Source: Fidelibacterota bacterium (GTDB taxonomy: Bacteria; Marinisomatota; Marinisomatia; Marinisomatales; TCS56). Taken from it: 24,411 nucleotides of DNA. Shown here piece after piece: positions 23,783 to 24,411 of the stretch; positions within the stretch are counted from its first letter, which is position 1; every line of letters starts with the position of its first letter. Position numbers and translations under genes: made by a program. The DNA lies in contig DAOWAH010000005.1 of assembly GCA_030634675.1 (NCBI GenBank), forward strand, positions 1-24,411, written 5' to 3'. The notes under the pieces were generated by a model. That model did no database searches and was not told the origin of the DNA. It saw only the letters and a program-made list of their open reading frames with translations.

Positions 23783-24411
23783 GTGTCAGACAAATTATTC
23801 CCCATACCAATCAACCGGTTATTAAAATGGATTCTGACCGAGGAGCAACAGGGCCAGATTTTCGGAATATCTAAAGATCTATTTTTTATACCAAAGCAAT
23901 CCGATCCCTTCCGGATGATGCGCTACGGTCAAATGTTAGAAACACCGATCGGTGTTGCTGCCGGCCCCCATACCCAATTATCAATCAATATTATTACCGC
24001 CTGGTTAACCGGCGCCCGCTATATCGAATTGAAAACCGTTCAGACTCTTGATGAGATCGAGGTTGCCAAGCCCTGTATCGATATGCAGGATGAAGGGTAT
24101 AACTGCGAATGGTCCCAGGAACTGAAATTGCGCCAGTCCTTCGATCAGTATCTCGATGCCTGGATTTTAATCCATATCCTGCGACATAAATTCGGTTGGT
24201 GTAATAATACAGCTCCGGGCTTGATATTCAATATGTCGGTTGGTTATGACCTGGCAGGAATTGAGCAGGCCAATCTTCAAGAATTTCTGGATTTGATGTA
24301 GGATTGCAGTGCTGTCCTCCAGGCCCGGCTGGACCGGTTAGAGCCGCTGTTTCCCGCATTAAAGAATATCCCGATTTCCCAATGCCTGACTAACAGTGTT
24401 ACCCTTTCCAC
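23783..24411 (+). pseudogene. ygfK: YgfK-like flavo/Fe-S reductase subunit, interrupted by in-frame TAG and cut by window edge
   Basis: YgfK is a large (about 1,000-residue) protein with an N-terminal dihydropyrimidine/dihydroorotate dehydrogenase-like barrel, then GltD-like FAD/NAD and ferredoxin domains. It is called putative selenate reductase subunit and is linked to anaerobic urate breakdown in recent gut-bacteria work. Here a GTG start gives GVAAGPHTQLSINIITAWLTGARYIELKTVQ and IFNMSVGYDLAGIEQ, clear YgfK signatures. TAG at 24299-24301 ends the frame after 172 codons. The same frame continues with homologous sequence (DCSAVLQ, then IPISQCLTNSVTLS) to the window end. So this is one nonsense substitution, not a frameshift: a pseudogene, a sequencing error or readthrough. 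TAG also ends rplM, rpsI and tsf, arguing against general recoding. Confidence 0.85.

Overview
The window looks like an ordinary chromosomal segment of an anaerobic (or facultative) bacterium, probably from the FCB group (Bacteroidota/Ignavibacteriota/Neomarinimicrobiota-like lineages). Three things suggest this: the gene order rplM-rpsI-rpsB-tsf-pyrH-frr; a short 283-residue housekeeping-type sigma factor lacking region 1.1; and several ribosomal-protein genes with no visible Shine-Dalgarno sequence. The phylum is an inference. A selenium-dependent molybdenum hydroxylase (SDMH) system points to anaerobic purine metabolism.

Layout. (1) 1-5289, + strand: 3' part of pyrC, then a tight translation/nucleotide operon rplM, rpsI, rpsB (with a long repeat-containing Lys/Ala/Pro-rich tail), tsf, pyrH, frr, ended by hairpins at 5350-5459. 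(2) 5503-10366, - strand: yqeC, mocA, a small four-helix membrane protein, yqeB, an XdhC-type maturation factor and the sigma factor. Apart from the sigma and membrane-protein genes this is the known SDMH cofactor-maturation set. (3) 10367-11101: a roughly 730-bp divergent intergenic region packed with palindromes and a dispersed direct repeat. (4) 11102-24411, + strand: adenine deaminase, Mo-binding hydroxylase subunit, SsnA amidohydrolase, two consecutive transcarbamylases, carbamate kinase, two different fold-type II PLP enzymes, hydroxylase [2Fe-2S] and FAD subunits, and the start of a YgfK-like flavo/Fe-S protein interrupted by an in-frame amber codon.

How it may work together. Adenine is deaminated to hypoxanthine. 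The three-subunit selenium/molybdenum hydroxylase, matured by the divergent operon, oxidises purines toward xanthine/urate. YgfK, SsnA and enzymes outside the window would open the rings to ureido compounds. The transcarbamylases would transfer carbamoyl groups to phosphate, and carbamate kinase would make ATP from carbamoyl phosphate. PLP enzymes would deaminate the remaining amino-acid skeleton. The best candidates for something new are the transcarbamylase pair, the TrpB-like PLP enzyme plus threonine-synthase paralogue where E. coli has YgeX, and the amber codon in ygfK. No ygeY, hydA/hyuA, purine permease or selD is seen; the window ends inside ygfK, so they may lie beyond it.
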